Positions 39,354-47,491 of a stretch of 64,000 bases of DNA are shown here, piece after piece. The position numbers were made by a program, and so were the translations under genes. How positions within the stretch are numbered: position 1 is the first letter of the stretch; each line of letters starts with the position of its first letter. Under the pieces are notes generated by a model. That model saw only the letters and a list, made by a program, of their open reading frames with translations. It searched no databases and was not told the origin of the DNA. The stretch is from Pseudomonas sp. RSB 5.4 (lineage in GTDB: Bacteria; Pseudomonadota; Gammaproteobacteria; Pseudomonadales; Pseudomonadaceae): positions 434,001 to 498,000 of the forward strand of contig NZ_CP146986.1 of NCBI RefSeq assembly GCF_037126175.1. The letters run 5' to 3'.

Positions 39354-41834
39354 TCAGAAGACAGCCTTCACCGACATCACGAAATTACGCGGATCACCAT
39401 AAAAGTTACCGAAACCTTCGGTACCAATGGTCGAGTAATAACGCTTGTCGAACAGGTTGTTACCGTTGAGCGCGACCGACCAGGTGTCGTCGATCTTGTA
39501 GCCGATGCGACCGTTCCACACCGCATAACCGGCACCGTTGATGTTGCCACCGCCAATCGGCGAGACGCGATAGTTGCCGCTCTGCGCGTTGACGCCGGCG
39601 CCGACAGTGACGCGATCCAGCGGGCCGGTCAGGCTGTAGTCACCCCAGACGCGCAACAGGTGACGTGGCACATAAGAGTTGTAGGCGGTGCCGTCCAGCG
39701 TGGTGTCGGCATCTTCCAGCACTTTGGTCTGGGTGTAGGTGTAGCCGGCCAGCAGTTGCAGACGGTCAATCACTTCACCGCTGACTTCCGCTTCGAAGCC
39801 CTGAGCGCGGACCTTGCCGGAGTTGATCGAGCAAGAGCCGTCTTCGCAGCGCGGATCATCCTGTTGTGCATCTTTCTGAATGGTGCGGAACAGGCTGAAG
39901 GAGCTGTTCAGACGACCGTCGAACCACTCACCCTTGATCCCCAACTCGTAGCTCTGGCCGATCAATGGCTTGAGGGTGCTGCCATCGATGGTCTTGTAAG
40001 CGCCTTGTGGGGTGAAGATGTCGGTGTAGCTGGCGTAGGCGGTCAGGTTGTCGTTGAGGTCGAACAGCAGACCGGCGAACGGCGTGACTTGCCCGGTCTC
40101 GGTGGACTTGGTGTTGACCGGTGTGCCTTCGCCGCGGAAGTACTGCACCGAGTCGGTGTCGGACTTGTACCAGCTCACCCGGCTGCCCAGTACGAGGGTC
40201 AGCGGATCGGCCAGTTTAAAGCGGCCGATGGAGTAAGCGCCGTATTGCTTGATGTGCATGTCCACCGGGCCACCACGGGATGCATTGGCCAGGTAATAGC
40301 TTTCATCCGGTTGCGGGATGTGGTGGTTCGGATCCAGCACGTTCTGACGTTGTGGCAATGCGGCCACTGCGTAGAAATCGTCCTTGTTCGAACGGCTGGC
40401 GTTTACGCCGACGGTCAGTTCATGTTGCTGGCCGAACGCGTCGAATTTTCCGTCAACGTAGGTATCGAAGCCGTAGTCGACCTGGTCGTAATCGTAGGTG
40501 CTGCCCAGCATCAAGGTGCTGGACGAAGTGGCGCCGACCGGCACGGCACCGCTCGGGAATGCGTATTCCATGTCCTGGGTGTTGCGCGAGTAGACGCCCG
40601 CGACCTTGAGCGACCAGTCGTCATTGAACTGGTGCTTGAGGTCAGTGAAGTAGGTGGCGCGTTTGCTGCGCTGGTTGTTCCAGGATGTGTTCAGGCAGGT
40701 CGAGCGCTTGAGGTGCAGGTCGGAGCCGTCGGCGTAACGCGGCAGGCCGCCCCAGCAAGGCGTGGCGTCGACGTCTTCCCAGGCGACGCCCACACCCAGG
40801 GTGGTGTCGGGGCTGAGGTCGAAGTCCAGGGCGCCGTAGTAGATCTGATCCTTGCGGCTGGCGACGTCATAGAAATATTGACGGGTCTGCTCAGTGACCA
40901 CGGCGCGACCACGGATGGTGCCCGAGTCGTTCAGCGGGCCACCGGTATCGACCTGACCGCGATAGTTGTCCCAGGTGCCTGCCGACAGCGAGAGTTCAGT
41001 GTGGGCGGTATCGCCGCCACGCTTGCGCACGAAGTTGACGCCACCGGCGGTGCCGCCGGCGCCTTTCATCATGCCGGCGGCGCCACGCAGTACTTCCACG
41101 CGGTCATAGATGGCCATGTCGCTGTTGAAGCTGTCGGCCTGCACGTAGCTGCTGCCGATGTCCAGCGGTACGCCGTCGTACTGATACTGGCCGCTCATGC
41201 GGAAACCGCGGGAGTAGAAATACTTGCCGCCCATTGGCGAGTCGTAAACGGTGATGCCCGGGGTCTTCTCCATCACTTGTTCGATGGTGTTGAGGTTCTG
41301 GTCATCGAGCATCTTGCGCGTCATGACGGTGATCGACTGCGGTGTTTCTTTCAGTGAATGCGTGCCCTTGCCAATGGTCACGCCACCGGTGGTGTAGGAG
41401 TTGCTGCCTTCGGTGGTGGCGCTCATGCGTTGCGCGTTGACGTTGGTCGGCGCCAGTTCCATGGTATCGCCGGTGGCCGGGCCGAGCACGGTCACGGTGT
41501 TGCCGTCACGCTGATAGCGAATGCCGGTGCCTTTGAGGATCGCGTTAAGCGAATCATCACCCTGATAGCGCCCGCTGAGCGCGCTGGAGCGCAGACCTTG
41601 CAGGCTTTCCGGGCTGTAGATGATTTGCAGGCTGGTCTGTTGGCTGAGGGTCTGCAGAGCCTGTGCCAGTGGCTGGGCCGGAATGTTCAGTGTCCATTCC
41701 TGCGCCTGGACATACGGGGTGGCAGCAACGGTCAGTGCCAGACCGAGACCGGTGCCGGCCAGTCGCGAACGTGTGACGCCCTGCATCAACAGGGCTCGAG
41801 TCAGGGGGCGAAGCATGAAACGGGATGCGGACAT
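39354..41834 (-). CDS. fpvA: Ferripyoverdine TonB-dependent receptor with signalling domain (FpvA)
   Basis: Outer-membrane receptor of 826 aa. A signal peptide ends near residue 45 (TPYVQAQE). A secretin/TonB N-terminal signalling domain follows (about 46-115: IPAQPLAQALQTLSQQTSL), then the plug and 22-strand barrel ending in Phe (SVKAVF), as required for barrel assembly. The signalling domain marks it as a transducer that regulates an ECF sigma factor, here presumably FpvI. The position next to pvdE matches the P. aeruginosa order, and its ligand is presumably the pyoverdine made by the adjacent NRPS. An AT-rich dyad upstream may be a Fur site; I find no PvdS box directly before it. Confidence 0.92.
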   Translation of the reverse strand: MSASRFMLRPLTRALLMQGVTRSRLAGTGLGLALTVAATPYVQAQEWTLNIPAQPLAQALQTLSQQTSLQIIYSPESLQGLRSSALSGRYQGDDSLNAILKGTGIRYQRDGNTVTVLGPATGDTMELAPTNVNAQRMSATTEGSNSYTTGGVTIGKGTHSLKETPQSITVMTRKMLDDQNLNTIEQVMEKTPGITVYDSPMGGKYFYSRGFRMSGQYQYDGVPLDIGSSYVQADSFNSDMAIYDRVEVLRGAAGMMKGAGGTAGGVNFVRKRGGDTAHTELSLSAGTWDNYRGQVDTGGPLNDSGTIRGRAVVTEQTRQYFYDVASRKDQIYYGALDFDLSPDTTLGVGVAWEDVDATPCWGGLPRYADGSDLHLKRSTCLNTSWNNQRSKRATYFTDLKHQFNDDWSLKVAGVYSRNTQDMEYAFPSGAVPVGATSSSTLMLGSTYDYDQVDYGFDTYVDGKFDAFGQQHELTVGVNASRSNKDDFYAVAALPQRQNVLDPNHHIPQPDESYYLANASRGGPVDMHIKQYGAYSIGRFKLADPLTLVLGSRVSWYKSDTDSVQYFRGEGTPVNTKSTETGQVTPFAGLLFDLNDNLTAYASYTDIFTPQGAYKTIDGSTLKPLIGQSYELGIKGEWFDGRLNSSFSLFRTIQKDAQQDDPRCEDGSCSINSGKVRAQGFEAEVSGEVIDRLQLLAGYTYTQTKVLEDADTTLDGTAYNSYVPRHLLRVWGDYSLTGPLDRVTVGAGVNAQSGNYRVSPIGGGNINGAGYAVWNGRIGYKIDDTWSVALNGNNLFDKRYYSTIGTEGFGNFYGDPRNFVMSVKAVF

Positions 41835-41862
41835 GAGGTTAAGACCTTGGCAGGTATAGTTG

Positions 41863-41888
41863 TTAATGGTTCTTATTCATCTCATTAA
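41863..41888 (-). promoter_or_regulatory. AT-rich dyad upstream of fpvA, possible Fur site
   Basis: TTAATG and CATTAA face each other across 14 bases, starting 29 bases before the fpvA start. The AT-rich composition and dyad resemble Fur sites, but the match to the 19-bp Fur consensus is partial. Confidence 0.4.
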
Positions 41889-41897
41889 GACGAGGAA

Positions 41898-41940
41898 GCC
41901 GCGGCAAACCGGAAAACTATTTTTCCGGTCTGGCCGCGGC
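41898..41940 (-). terminator. Long hairpin between pvdE and fpvA
   Basis: Nested stems GCCGCGGC and ACCGGAAAA pair with TTTTCCGGT and GCCGCGGC around a CTA centre, just after the pvdE stop. The stem is strong but the T run after it is weak, so it may attenuate or protect RNA ends rather than fully stop transcription from pvdE into fpvA. Confidence 0.65.
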
Positions 41941-41948
41941 CCCGTGTT

Positions 41949-43598
41949 TCAAGCGGTCTGCAGTTCGCTTTTGACCTTTCCGGCCTCCATGCGCACCAGT
42001 TGGTCGGCAACGTCGAAGTAACGGTCATCATGGGAAATCACGATGATGGTCTTGCCCAGGCGTTTGAGGTCGGGCAGCAACTCGGTGTAGAAAATCCGTC
42101 GGAACGTCGGATCCTGATCCGCCGCCCATTCATCGAACACCAGCACCGGGCGCTCTTCGAGCCAGGCGTTGACCAGCGCCAGGCGTTTGCGCTGGCCGGT
42201 GGACAGATCGGTGGTGCTGAAGGCGCCGTCGCGCACGCTGACCTTGTGCGCAATTTCCAGACGCTCGAGGTAGCGGGTGGCGTCCTGCGGCACCTGACGA
42301 TCGCCCTGGATCAGGTCGTCGAACAGGTAGTAATCGGCAAAGATCGTGGTGAAGTTCTGTCGGTAGTCATCGCGGTTGAGTGCGGTGATTGCTTGATCGT
42401 TGACGCGGATTTCGCCTTCGGTCGGTGCGTACAGGCCGAGCAGCAATTTGATCAACGTGGTTTTGCCACAACCGTTTTCACCGACGATGAACACGATGTC
42501 GCCTTGTTCGATGCGCAGGTTGACCGGTCCCAGACGGAACGGTTCGCTGCCTTCCACCGCCGGGAATGCGTAGCGCACGTTGCGCAGCTCCAGGCTGTTG
42601 ACGGCTGCCGCTTTGCTGCCCGTGTCTTCCAGTAGCAGGTGCGGTTCCGGCGAGGAAAACTGTTCGCTCAGCTCGGCAATCCGGCGGAACGCAATCTGTG
42701 CGCGGCTGATGATCGGCAAGGTGCTGACCAGATGCTCCAGCGGGCCTTTCATGTACAGCAGCACCAGTACAAATCCACTCATGACCGCTTTGTCGCCGCT
42801 CGGCCAGAAGGATTGCAGCGCCAGAGCCATGCCGATCACCACGAAGAACAGCATCGAGCCGAACGACTTGGCGATCACGAAGGTGTTGATGGATTTGATC
42901 TGGGTGTCGCAGATCTTTTCCGCGGTTTTCTGAATGCCGGCGACAAACATGCGCTGGCGCCGCGGGCGGTGGATACGCAGTTCCTTGGCCCCTTCGGCAA
43001 TCGCGTTGTAGTGCTTTTGCAGTTCGTCTTCGGAGTCGCGCGCGGCGTAGAACCCGCGCATGCCCTTGGCCCGGGCAATCGCCTGAATCGTGGTGCCGAT
43101 GGCGATGGCCACCAGCATCATCAGGAACATCGGCCAGGACAGCATCGCCAGGTAACCGAGGCAGCCCAGGGTGACGGTCATGGAGATCGCCAGCGGCGCA
43201 AAGGCGAAGGCGAAGTCGCTGATGGTGTCGACGTCGTGGGTCAGCACCGGGATCAAGCGGTGACTGCGATAGCGTTCGATCTGGTCGATCGGCGCCGACA
43301 GCACTTTCTCCCCCAGTTCCTTGCGCAACCTGGCAATGATGTGCTGGCCGACATAGTTGGTGCCGATGTCCGACAGAATCGTCGTCAGCAACGCCACGGC
43401 GCAGAGGCCGGCGAAGATCATGACCACCGTGCGGGTCAGGCCGTCATCGGAGTGCAAGGCATTGTTGATGGTCGCCAGCAGCACGGTGACGCTCAGGCCA
43501 CCGATCATGCCGAGCACGATGGACACAGAGACGATCAGGCGGAAGGGCTTGAGCAGGGCGAACAATTCGTTGATCGCCCCACGCGTAGGCTTGGTCAT
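41949..43598 (-). CDS. pvdE: Pyoverdine precursor ABC exporter (PvdE)
   Basis: Fused membrane plus ATPase exporter of 549 aa in the cyclic-peptide exporter (SyrD/PvdE) group, which moves the acylated pyoverdine precursor from cytoplasm to periplasm. Six hydrophobic segments fill residues 1-310. The ATPase follows: Walker A GENGCGKTT, signature LSTGQRKR, Walker B VLVFDEWAAD. The DEWAAD variant is characteristic of this group. A good GGA Shine-Dalgarno precedes the start. A near-consensus PvdS box lies 48 bases upstream, so it is a separate transcription unit from pvdMNO. A pvdF gene, present between pvdE and pvdO in P. aeruginosa, is absent here. Confidence 0.95.
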   Translation of the reverse strand: MTKPTRGAINELFALLKPFRLIVSVSIVLGMIGGLSVTVLLATINNALHSDDGLTRTVVMIFAGLCAVALLTTILSDIGTNYVGQHIIARLRKELGEKVLSAPIDQIERYRSHRLIPVLTHDVDTISDFAFAFAPLAISMTVTLGCLGYLAMLSWPMFLMMLVAIAIGTTIQAIARAKGMRGFYAARDSEDELQKHYNAIAEGAKELRIHRPRRQRMFVAGIQKTAEKICDTQIKSINTFVIAKSFGSMLFFVVIGMALALQSFWPSGDKAVMSGFVLVLLYMKGPLEHLVSTLPIISRAQIAFRRIAELSEQFSSPEPHLLLEDTGSKAAAVNSLELRNVRYAFPAVEGSEPFRLGPVNLRIEQGDIVFIVGENGCGKTTLIKLLLGLYAPTEGEIRVNDQAITALNRDDYRQNFTTIFADYYLFDDLIQGDRQVPQDATRYLERLEIAHKVSVRDGAFSTTDLSTGQRKRLALVNAWLEERPVLVFDEWAADQDPTFRRIFYTELLPDLKRLGKTIIVISHDDRYFDVADQLVRMEAGKVKSELQTA

Positions 43599-43645
43599 GG
43601 AGGATTCCTGCTTCGGTGCGGAGGGAGTGCCGGTACTTAAGGAAA

Positions 43646-43669
43646 ACGAATGGTCACGGAGTTTCTTTA
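43646..43669 (-). promoter_or_regulatory. PvdS box of pvdE, variant
   Basis: Read on the minus strand: TAAAG-N16-CGT, one mismatch to the TAAAT box, ending 48 bases before the pvdE start. Its 5' end abuts the terminator stem of the pvdMNO operon at 43671. Confidence 0.7.
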
Positions 43670-43670
43670 A

Positions 43671-43695
43671 ACGACCGCAGACGGGCTGCGGTCGT
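43671..43695 (-). terminator. Terminator of pvdMNO
   Basis: Perfect 10-bp stem ACGACCGCAG / CTGCGGTCGT with a five-base loop, starting just past the pvdO stop and followed by TTTAAAG on the minus strand. The tail overlaps the pvdE promoter box. Confidence 0.75.
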
Positions 43696-43706
43696 GGCGG
43701 GCAGGA

Positions 43707-44594
43707 TCAGAGGTCACGCACTACGCGGAAACCGAGCCAGTCACCCTTGCTGGTCGGCCAGCTGCTGTTGCGGTTGCCGGAACGAGAGAACACCGGCGCT
43801 TCGCCCCAGTCGTTGCCGCGCATGACCTGGCGTTCACAGTGTTCCTGCACCCACGGGCGACCGTCGTCGGGTACCCCGGAATAGTCCTTGTGATAGCAAT
43901 CGGCGGTCCACTCATAGACGTTGCCGTGGGCGTCGTACACGCCGAAAGCGTTGGCCGGAAAGGTCCCGGCCGGCGAGGTGAAGTTGTAGCCGTCGGCGGC
44001 GCCATAGGTGTTGGCGTGTTTGGAAATCTGGTAGTTGTTGCCTTCATCGAACGGGAACGGGAAGGGCCCGGTGCTGCCGCCACGGGCGGCGTATTCGCGG
44101 ATCGATTCGCTTTGCAGGCGATAGCTGTGGCCGGTCTTTTTCGACAGCCAATCGATATAGCCCTGAGCTTCGGCCACGTTCATGCACACGGCCGGGTCGC
44201 GCGCGGTCTGCTTGAACTCCGGTTTGCCGGCGGTGCAGCGGCGGCCCGGGCGATCATCGAAGTCGTAGGGCTTGTTGCCGGTATCGCGCACATACGCGTC
44301 CCATTCGCCGACCAGTACCTGGAAACGGCTGATGGCGAACGGTTTGCTGAAGGTCACCACGTGGCGCGGACCTTCATCCGGCTCGCGGCCGACTTCGTCT
44401 TCCGGGGTGCCCATGGTGAAGCTGCCAGTGGGCAGCACCACCATTTCCGGGCAGTCCTTGCAGTCCTTGAACACTTTGCCCGGAGCGGGCGGGGTCGCAG
44501 CCTGGGCGGCACCGGGCAACAGGCCGGCGCAGAGCGCGGTCAGGACCAGTGCGGGGAGGGCCTGGAAGGTGAATGAGGCGTGAGGCTTTTTCAT
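43707..44594 (-). CDS. pvdO: Pyoverdine maturation protein PvdO
   Basis: Periplasmic protein of 295 aa with an N-terminal signal peptide (ALCAGLLPGAAQAA cleavage region) and a formylglycine-generating-enzyme/sulfatase-modifying-factor fold: FTMGTPEDE, VGEWDAYV, GNVYEWTADC and the C-terminal GFRVVRDL. In P. aeruginosa and P. fluorescens, PvdO is needed for the last oxidation of dihydropyoverdine to the fluorescent chromophore. It lies 36 bases after pvdN on the same strand and is the last gene of the pvdMNO transcript. Confidence 0.94.
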   Translation of the reverse strand: MKKPHASFTFQALPALVLTALCAGLLPGAAQAATPPAPGKVFKDCKDCPEMVVLPTGSFTMGTPEDEVGREPDEGPRHVVTFSKPFAISRFQVLVGEWDAYVRDTGNKPYDFDDRPGRRCTAGKPEFKQTARDPAVCMNVAEAQGYIDWLSKKTGHSYRLQSESIREYAARGGSTGPFPFPFDEGNNYQISKHANTYGAADGYNFTSPAGTFPANAFGVYDAHGNVYEWTADCYHKDYSGVPDDGRPWVQEHCERQVMRGNDWGEAPVFSRSGNRNSSWPTSKGDWLGFRVVRDL

Positions 44595-44630
44595 GAGTCG
44601 TCTCTGTGAAAGGAAACCGGGGGCGAGCGT

Positions 44631-45917
44631 TCAGGCACGCAGTTTTTTGCCGAGGATGTCCATGAACCGGTCGACTTCGGCTTCGCTGTTGAGCAGCCCG
44701 GGGGCGGTGCGGATCACCGGGCCTACATCACGGCTGACGGCGTCGCAGATCACCCGCTGGTTCATCAGGTAGGCGGCGACCTCGTCGCTGTCCTGGCCCT
44801 TGACCCGGAAGAACGTGAAACCGGCGGAAAACTGCGGATCGAGCGGGGTCACCAGTTCGATGTTCGCGTGCTCCCGCAAGCGCTCTTTCAGATAGCTGTT
44901 GAGCTGATGAATGCGTGCCTGAACGTCGGCCTTGCCCAATTGCAGATGCAGCTTGAAGGCCTCGTCCAGTGCCCAGCGGTGTTCGAAAGCGTGGTAGCCG
45001 CCCGGGGTCATGGTGGTGGCGAACGTCGTGGCTTCGGAGAACGTCGGCACGCTCGGGCTGACGTATTTCACTTCTTCACTGCGGCTGCAGACGATGCCGG
45101 TGCCGCGCGGGCCGAACATCCATTTGTGGGTGCCGGCAATGAAAAAGTCGCAGTTCATCTGCGGGAAACTCAGATCATCGACGCCGAAGCCGTGCACACC
45201 GTCGACCACGTAAATCAATCGGTCCTGATCTTCGCGCTGACGGTTGTGCTCATCGACCAGTCGCGAAATGTCGCCGATCGGCAATTTCACGCCACTGCCC
45301 GAATGCACCCAGGTCATCCCCAACACGCGGGTTTCAGGGCGGATGTTGCGGTTGATGGTGTCGAGCACCTGATCCAGCGAAATGCTTTGCGGGGTTTCGA
45401 ACAGCTTGAGTTTTCGCACCCGGGTGCCATCGCGGCGGGTGCGGAAATCGAGGATGTTGCGGGTCGAATAGTGCTCGTGCTCGGTGGTGAGGATTTCCTG
45501 ATCCGGGCGCACATGCACGCCGCCGTAAATCATCGCCAGGCCTTCGGTGGTGCTGCCGGTGAGGGCGATCTGGCTCGGTTTGGCCTGCAGGTATTTGCCG
45601 GCCCAGACCCGCACATTGTCTTCGCGCTTTTCGGTGACGCCCAAATCCCAGTCCATGGCCAGGCCCGGGTTCAGATCCAGCGCTGCACGATGGCGTGCGA
45701 TGGCCTCGCGCACGGGTTTGGGGTGGGAGGTGACCAGAAAGTTGGCGAAGTGAATCGCCTGCGGATCCTGATCGAACAACTGGCGCAACTGCGTCCATTT
45801 GCTCCCGGAAGGCACGGCGGCGGGTGCGGCCATTGCTGGCGCAGCGAGCGTTGTGCCAAACGGCAGGGCGGCGGCGACCACGCCTGCCTGTTTCAGAAAC
45901 GTGCGGCGGTCGGTCAT
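44631..45917 (-). CDS. pvdN: Periplasmic PLP-dependent aminotransferase PvdN
   Basis: Class V (NifS-like) PLP enzyme of 428 aa. A twin-arginine signal (DRRTFLKQAGVVAAALPFG) exports it folded to the periplasm. The PLP lysine lies in the FIAGTHKWMFGPRG segment. In other pseudomonads PvdN converts the chromophore-linked glutamate side chain toward succinamide. The start at 45917 puts the Tat motif at the N-terminus and overlaps the pvdM stop by ATGA, so the two are translationally coupled. Confidence 0.95.
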   Translation of the reverse strand: MTDRRTFLKQAGVVAAALPFGTTLAAPAMAAPAAVPSGSKWTQLRQLFDQDPQAIHFANFLVTSHPKPVREAIARHRAALDLNPGLAMDWDLGVTEKREDNVRVWAGKYLQAKPSQIALTGSTTEGLAMIYGGVHVRPDQEILTTEHEHYSTRNILDFRTRRDGTRVRKLKLFETPQSISLDQVLDTINRNIRPETRVLGMTWVHSGSGVKLPIGDISRLVDEHNRQREDQDRLIYVVDGVHGFGVDDLSFPQMNCDFFIAGTHKWMFGPRGTGIVCSRSEEVKYVSPSVPTFSEATTFATTMTPGGYHAFEHRWALDEAFKLHLQLGKADVQARIHQLNSYLKERLREHANIELVTPLDPQFSAGFTFFRVKGQDSDEVAAYLMNQRVICDAVSRDVGPVIRTAPGLLNSEAEVDRFMDILGKKLRA

Positions 45918-47284
45918 GGCTGGGCGCTGTCCTGGCGGGAGATCAACGCAGGTTTGGCCGCTTTCTGCACCTGATCCCAGACGCGCATGAAGTTGCCGCC
46001 CCATAGTTTGGCGATATCTGCTTCGGAGTAGCCGCGCTGGATCAGTTCGGCGGTGACGTTGCGGATCTCCCCGACGTTTTCCCAACCCTTGATACCGCCG
46101 CCGTCGTTGAAGTCCGAAGCGATACCGACATGGTCGATACCGATTTTGCGCACGGTGTAATCGATGGCGTCACCGAGGTCCTTGAGGGTCGCTTTCGGTT
46201 CTTCTTCAAGGATCGCGTAGAGGCCGCTGGCGTACTGGCCGAGTTTCTGTTCGGACCAGGCAGTGATGATCGGATCGCCCGGCATCAGCGCCATGGCCAG
46301 GTTCGGCAACGGCGGCAGGTCGAAGCGCGCGCGCAGTGCGTTGAGTTTGTCCTGGGTGCCTTGGGTCAGCGGTTTGAGGTATTGCGAGAACCCGACCACC
46401 TGCACCACGCCGCCGCTGTTCTTGATCAGCTGCAATTCCTTGTCGCTGAGGTTGCGCGGAATATCCACCGCCGCCCGTGGCGCCGAGTGCGAAGCCACCA
46501 GCGGTGTGCGGCTCAGTTGTGCGACCTGTTCCAGGCCCTTGGTCGACATCTGCGAGACGTCGATGATCACGCCCAGATCGTTCAAGCGGTGCACCGCTTG
46601 CTTGCCGATGTCCGAAAGACCGTCGAGGGCATCGGGGGAATCATTGAAAAACGGTAGCGGGCGCGACGAGTCGGCCCAGCTGTTGTTGCCGATGTAGCTG
46701 AAGCCGAACATGCGCATGCCGCGCCCGGCCCACAGGTCCAGTTTGCTCAGGTCGTTGCCCAGCGGGTAGGCGTTGAGCATGCTGATGAAAATCGCAAACT
46801 TGCCTTCGCCATGCAGGCGGCGGAAATCATCCGGGGTGTAGGCGATGCCAACCTGATTGGGAAAGTCGCGGACCATCCCGGAAATGATTTTGTAGCGCAC
46901 TTCCTGCTGGTTGCGCGCTTCCTCGACAAAGCCCTCGGTCGGGCGATGCGGCGCATTCGGGCCGTTCCACATTTCCGGCCAGCCGAACACGGTCAGTGCC
47001 GCGCCGGACAAGCGACCGCGATTGGCCTTGATCAGGTCGAACTGGCCCGAGCCGTCCTTGTCGGCTTCGTTGCCGTGCGCGCCGAAACTCAGGGGCACGG
47101 TGATGTGGCTGTCGAACGAGAGGATGCGATCCTGCAGCTCGGTTGCCTGTTTCATCACTTTGACCGGATAGCCGGGGTTGTCCCGAAACCAGTAATCCCA
47201 GGCCAGAAACCCTGCGCCGGCGCTGATCGCCAAGGCCAGCGGCAGGCCGATAAATAGAGCCTTTTTCGAACGCGGTTTTGTCAT
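45914..47284 (-). CDS. pvdM: Periplasmic dipeptidase-like pyoverdine maturation protein PvdM
   Basis: Membrane-anchored renal-dipeptidase-like protein of 456 aa. It has an N-terminal hydrophobic anchor (LFIGLPLALAISAGAGFLAW), then the metal-site motif DSHITVPLS and the conserved VDVSQMS, SHSAPRA and GIASDFNDGGG segments. PvdM works in the periplasm and is required for the oxidation steps carried out with PvdP. The start at 47284 is used; an ATG two codons upstream is equally possible. It is the first gene of pvdMNO, 62 bases after a perfect PvdS box that is back to back with the pvdP box. Confidence 0.94.
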   Translation of the reverse strand: MTKPRSKKALFIGLPLALAISAGAGFLAWDYWFRDNPGYPVKVMKQATELQDRILSFDSHITVPLSFGAHGNEADKDGSGQFDLIKANRGRLSGAALTVFGWPEMWNGPNAPHRPTEGFVEEARNQQEVRYKIISGMVRDFPNQVGIAYTPDDFRRLHGEGKFAIFISMLNAYPLGNDLSKLDLWAGRGMRMFGFSYIGNNSWADSSRPLPFFNDSPDALDGLSDIGKQAVHRLNDLGVIIDVSQMSTKGLEQVAQLSRTPLVASHSAPRAAVDIPRNLSDKELQLIKNSGGVVQVVGFSQYLKPLTQGTQDKLNALRARFDLPPLPNLAMALMPGDPIITAWSEQKLGQYASGLYAILEEEPKATLKDLGDAIDYTVRKIGIDHVGIASDFNDGGGIKGWENVGEIRNVTAELIQRGYSEADIAKLWGGNFMRVWDQVQKAAKPALISRQDSAQP

Positions 47285-47346
47285 TGCCATCTCATTCAGG
47301 TTCGCCGTCGAAGTGCAGGCGCAGGGGCCTTTGCTATCTGGGAGGA

Positions 47347-47370
47347 ACGAGTGACCGGACGGGTAATTTA
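47347..47370 (-). promoter_or_regulatory. PvdS box of pvdMNO
   Basis: Exact TAAAT-N16-CGT on the minus strand, 62 bases before the pvdM start. Confidence 0.88.
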
Positions 47371-47422
47371 GGGGTGCGGGTGAAAAGCGTTGATGGCGTG
47401 TTGCGATCTTTTGCCAGGGCCA

Positions 47423-47446
47423 TAAATTTCCCCGGCGAGCAAACGT
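47423..47446 (+). promoter_or_regulatory. PvdS box of pvdP
   Basis: Exact TAAAT-N16-CGT on the plus strand, 45 bases before the chosen pvdP start. Together with the minus-strand box it forms a divergent pair of PvdS promoters 52 bases apart. Confidence 0.88.
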
Positions 47447-47491
47447 TCTAGCTTGGATAAAGCCTGCTTCATGGCTGACACAGGTAGGGCA

